From Chitinophaga pinensis (GTDB lineage: Bacteria > Bacteroidota > Bacteroidia > Flavobacteriales_D > Crocinitomicaceae): a DNA stretch of 46,860 nt. Location of the stretch: positions 1-46,860 of the forward strand of contig CAMCYF010000017.1 of assembly GCA_945883825.1 (NCBI GenBank). The letters run 5' to 3'. The notes under the pieces are model-generated. The model had not been told where the DNA came from. It did no database searches and was given only the letters and a program-made list of their open reading frames with translations. The position numbers were made by a program, and so were the translations under genes. Below, piece after piece: positions 46,301-46,860 of this stretch (position 1 is the first letter of the stretch; each line of letters opens with the position of its first letter).

Positions 46301-46857
46301 TAATTACAGATGGCACAAACAACTATTCATCAAGTGGAACAAGCCCTGTATTATTTACTGTTTCTCCAACACTTACAACAACTACCTATTCTATTGTCTC
46401 TGTTTCTGGTGGAGGAGTTGGAACAGGAAATTCAGGAACTGCTACAGTAAGTGTCACTCCTAATTCAATTAATTCTCTTACAATTTCTGCTGTTGATTCG
46501 TATACTTGGTCAAATACTGGTCAAACATATGACACATCTGGAACTTATACAGGAACAACTGAAAATTGTGTAACGGAGCAATTGATCTTAACGATAACTG
46601 GCGCTGGTTTAGACGATTTATCAGAGATGGGAATTTCTATTCAGCCAAATCCTTCAAATGGCTTGTTTTCAATTATGAATTCAGAGCAAGTAAATTTAAC
46701 CGGTAGCATAACAGATGGTTCTGGAAGAGTAATTTATTCTGCTGACTTTAATTCTCTAGAAAACACAATCGATATTTCTAATGTGGCTCGAGGAATTTAT
46801 TATTTGAAACTTAGTTCATTAAATTATTCTAAAGTTGTCCAAATTTTTAAAAATTAA
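43363..46857 (+). CDS. Giant multi-CBM T9SS type A protein, no catalytic domain
   Basis: An 1164-residue secreted surface protein (signal peptide 1-21). Order: R1 (24-137), R2 (142-252), L1 (257-428), R3 (431-545), a fibronectin-III-like domain (548-655), R4 (660-770), L2 (775-945), an Ig-like linker region, and a T9SS type A sorting domain (about 1075-1164, IQPNPSNGLFSI ... GIYYLKL). Each R module has PEVNGxFNNWCGxC, SDGxWExT and YEYKFSY, the pattern of CBM20/48-like starch-binding folds, with two Cys pairs. Each L module begins MNLPVTFEGTTVDYGV and looks like a jelly-roll CBM often attached to laminarinases. No glycosidase motif is present. Probably displays or traps beta-glucan on the cell surface. 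Confidence 0.88.
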   Translation: MKKTTLLFCLFLLSSLGLFSQTNVTFKVDMNQSSMPAGSIPEVNGSFNNWCGACAPMSDVNSDGVWELTIPLATGAYEYKFSYSNWAGQEALTPGSTCTVTNFGYTNRSLTVGSTAMVLPTVCYGLCSACGVTPPPPTQAQVTFKVDVSQSGLPVGAIPEVNGTFNNWCGSCNAMTDANSDGIWETTILLNSGSYEYKFSYSTWTGQEILVPGSSCTITTGANTNRSLTVGSTALVLPSVCYGLCTTCSTGPSLTQMNLPVTFEGTTVDYGVIGFEGAEGSTIVSDPTNPSNTVVKVIKSASAQPWAGTTITAAAGLGLASPVPFSTSNTSMSLKVWSPDAGIQVRLKVENHSNPTQSVETEATTTVANSWQTLVFNFANQATGTAPLNLAYSLDKASVFMNFSVPGSSVGEKTYYFDDLMMASPSLPVPVTFNVDMSLSAMPAGSIPEVNGTFNNWCGNCNAMTDANSDGIWETTISLAAGSYEYKFSYNSWSGEETLISGSSCTITTGTNTNRTLTVGSTVMVLPTVCWNSCSACGVTPPPPAPPLQPAGLVANSPTTSSIFVACGPNQVGGNNILYRLFYSPTASAPMNPQTASEYAFGSTGGDGNGVGPFGFNVTGLQAATNYTFWLYQYNTVDQLFSTPASVSETTLGGGTAVPITFTVDMNQSSMPAGSIPEVNGTFNGFCGSCNAMTDANSDGIWETTISLAAGSYEYKFSYSAWTGEEALTPGSTCTVTNFGFTNRTLTVGQSAMVLPTVCYGSCTVCSTGPFLTQMNLPVTFEGTTVDYGVIGFEGAEASTIVTDPTNSANTVVKVIKSASAQPWAGTTITAAAALGLASPVPFSASNTLMSLKVWSPDAGIQVRLKVENHIDPTQSVETEATTTVANGWQTLVFNFANQATGTAPLNLAYSLDKASVFMNFSVPGSNVGEKTYYFDDLMMYVPSTGPTSSILSGSSAICAGDSTNLSVQIVGGTSPYTVVITDGTNNYSSSGTSPVLFTVSPTLTTTTYSIVSVSGGGVGTGNSGTATVSVTPNSINSLTISAVDSYTWSNTGQTYDTSGTYTGTTENCVTEQLILTITGAGLDDLSEMGISIQPNPSNGLFSIMNSEQVNLTGSITDGSGRVIYSADFNSLENTIDISNVARGIYYLKLSSLNYSKVVQIFKN
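44131..44636 (+). repeat. L-module repeat, copy 1
   Basis: About 505 bases encoding the L1 carbohydrate-binding-like module. It is highly similar at DNA level to copy 2. The last 115 bases or so before GGATCAA are identical, so the copies are recent or are kept alike by recombination. Confidence 0.85.
45685..46190 (+). repeat. L-module repeat, copy 2
   Basis: Second copy of the L module. Differences from copy 1 lie mostly in the first half (GGAGCTGAAGCATCAACG in place of GGCGCAGAAGGATCAACT and several others). Confidence 0.85.
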
Positions 46858-46860
46858 AAA

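Noticed and set aside
46236..46463. Plus-strand frame rich in Cys and Trp near the end
   Set aside because: It lies in another frame inside the Ig-like region of the CBM protein and shows no coding logic of its own.
43363..46857. Tandem repeats as CRISPR or mobile element
   Set aside because: The repeats are in frame, encode protein modules of 110-170 residues, and have no spacers or transposase.
43363..46857. Multi-CBM protein as a laminarinase
   Set aside because: No GH16, GH17 or other catalytic motif was found anywhere in the 1164 residues.

Overview
This AT-rich window comes from the chromosome of a member of the Bacteroidota, most likely Flavobacteriales. Three large proteins carry type IX secretion system (T9SS) C-terminal sorting domains. 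Several promoters match the Bacteroidota -7 element TAnnTTTG, purine-rich ribosome binding sites are scarce, and many lipoproteins and outer-membrane barrels are present. Succinate dehydrogenase is of the Bacteroidota B type, with one di-haem cytochrome b. A Crocinitomicaceae- or Fluviicola-like origin is possible but cannot be proved from this sequence. No rRNA, tRNA, CRISPR array, phage or insertion sequence was seen.

Regions 1-33.6 kb are mostly core functions. From the left: the 5' three quarters of polA (minus strand, cut by the window edge), tightly coupled to a LEA2-type lipoprotein and an M20 dipeptidase; a secreted choice-of-anchor-L/T9SS-B protein and a solute-binding protein; tryptophan 2,3-dioxygenase; a small membrane-protein gene with its own terminator; the operon sdhC-sdhA-small membrane protein-sdhB; ispD with an LD-carboxypeptidase; a T9SS-A protein; then RNase R, galE, tatD and an asparaginase. 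An FtsE-like ATPase gene follows, divergent from a gene pair for a ~1000-residue TPR protein and an outer-membrane barrel. Next come a TPR lipoprotein coupled to a membrane protein, an acyl-CoA carboxylase beta subunit, a phosphoglucose/phosphomannose isomerase and lipB, a small lipoprotein, and tspO coupled to an unknown gene.

Region 33.6-46.9 kb is an accessory polysaccharide-utilisation locus, probably for a beta-1,3-glucan such as laminarin. A five-gene minus-strand operon encodes a clan GH-A glycosidase resembling GH158, two outer-membrane beta-barrels, a SusE/F-like surface lipoprotein with a CBM-like C-terminus, and a protein with CBM11-like and CBM9-like modules. On the plus strand are a GH3 beta-glucosidase and an 1164-residue T9SS-A protein built from repeated carbohydrate-binding-like modules with no catalytic domain. 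No SusC/SusD pair lies in the window. The two intergenic regions of the locus share an inverted repeat, TTGTAT-N4-TACAATA, which may be the binding site of a common regulator.

The most interesting items are this SusC/D-less glucan locus with its shared operator, the mosaic multi-CBM protein, a two-helix membrane protein in the sdh operon that resembles the C-terminal domain of antibiotic-biosynthesis-monooxygenase proteins, and several promoters that end three or four bases before the start codon and so predict leaderless mRNAs.
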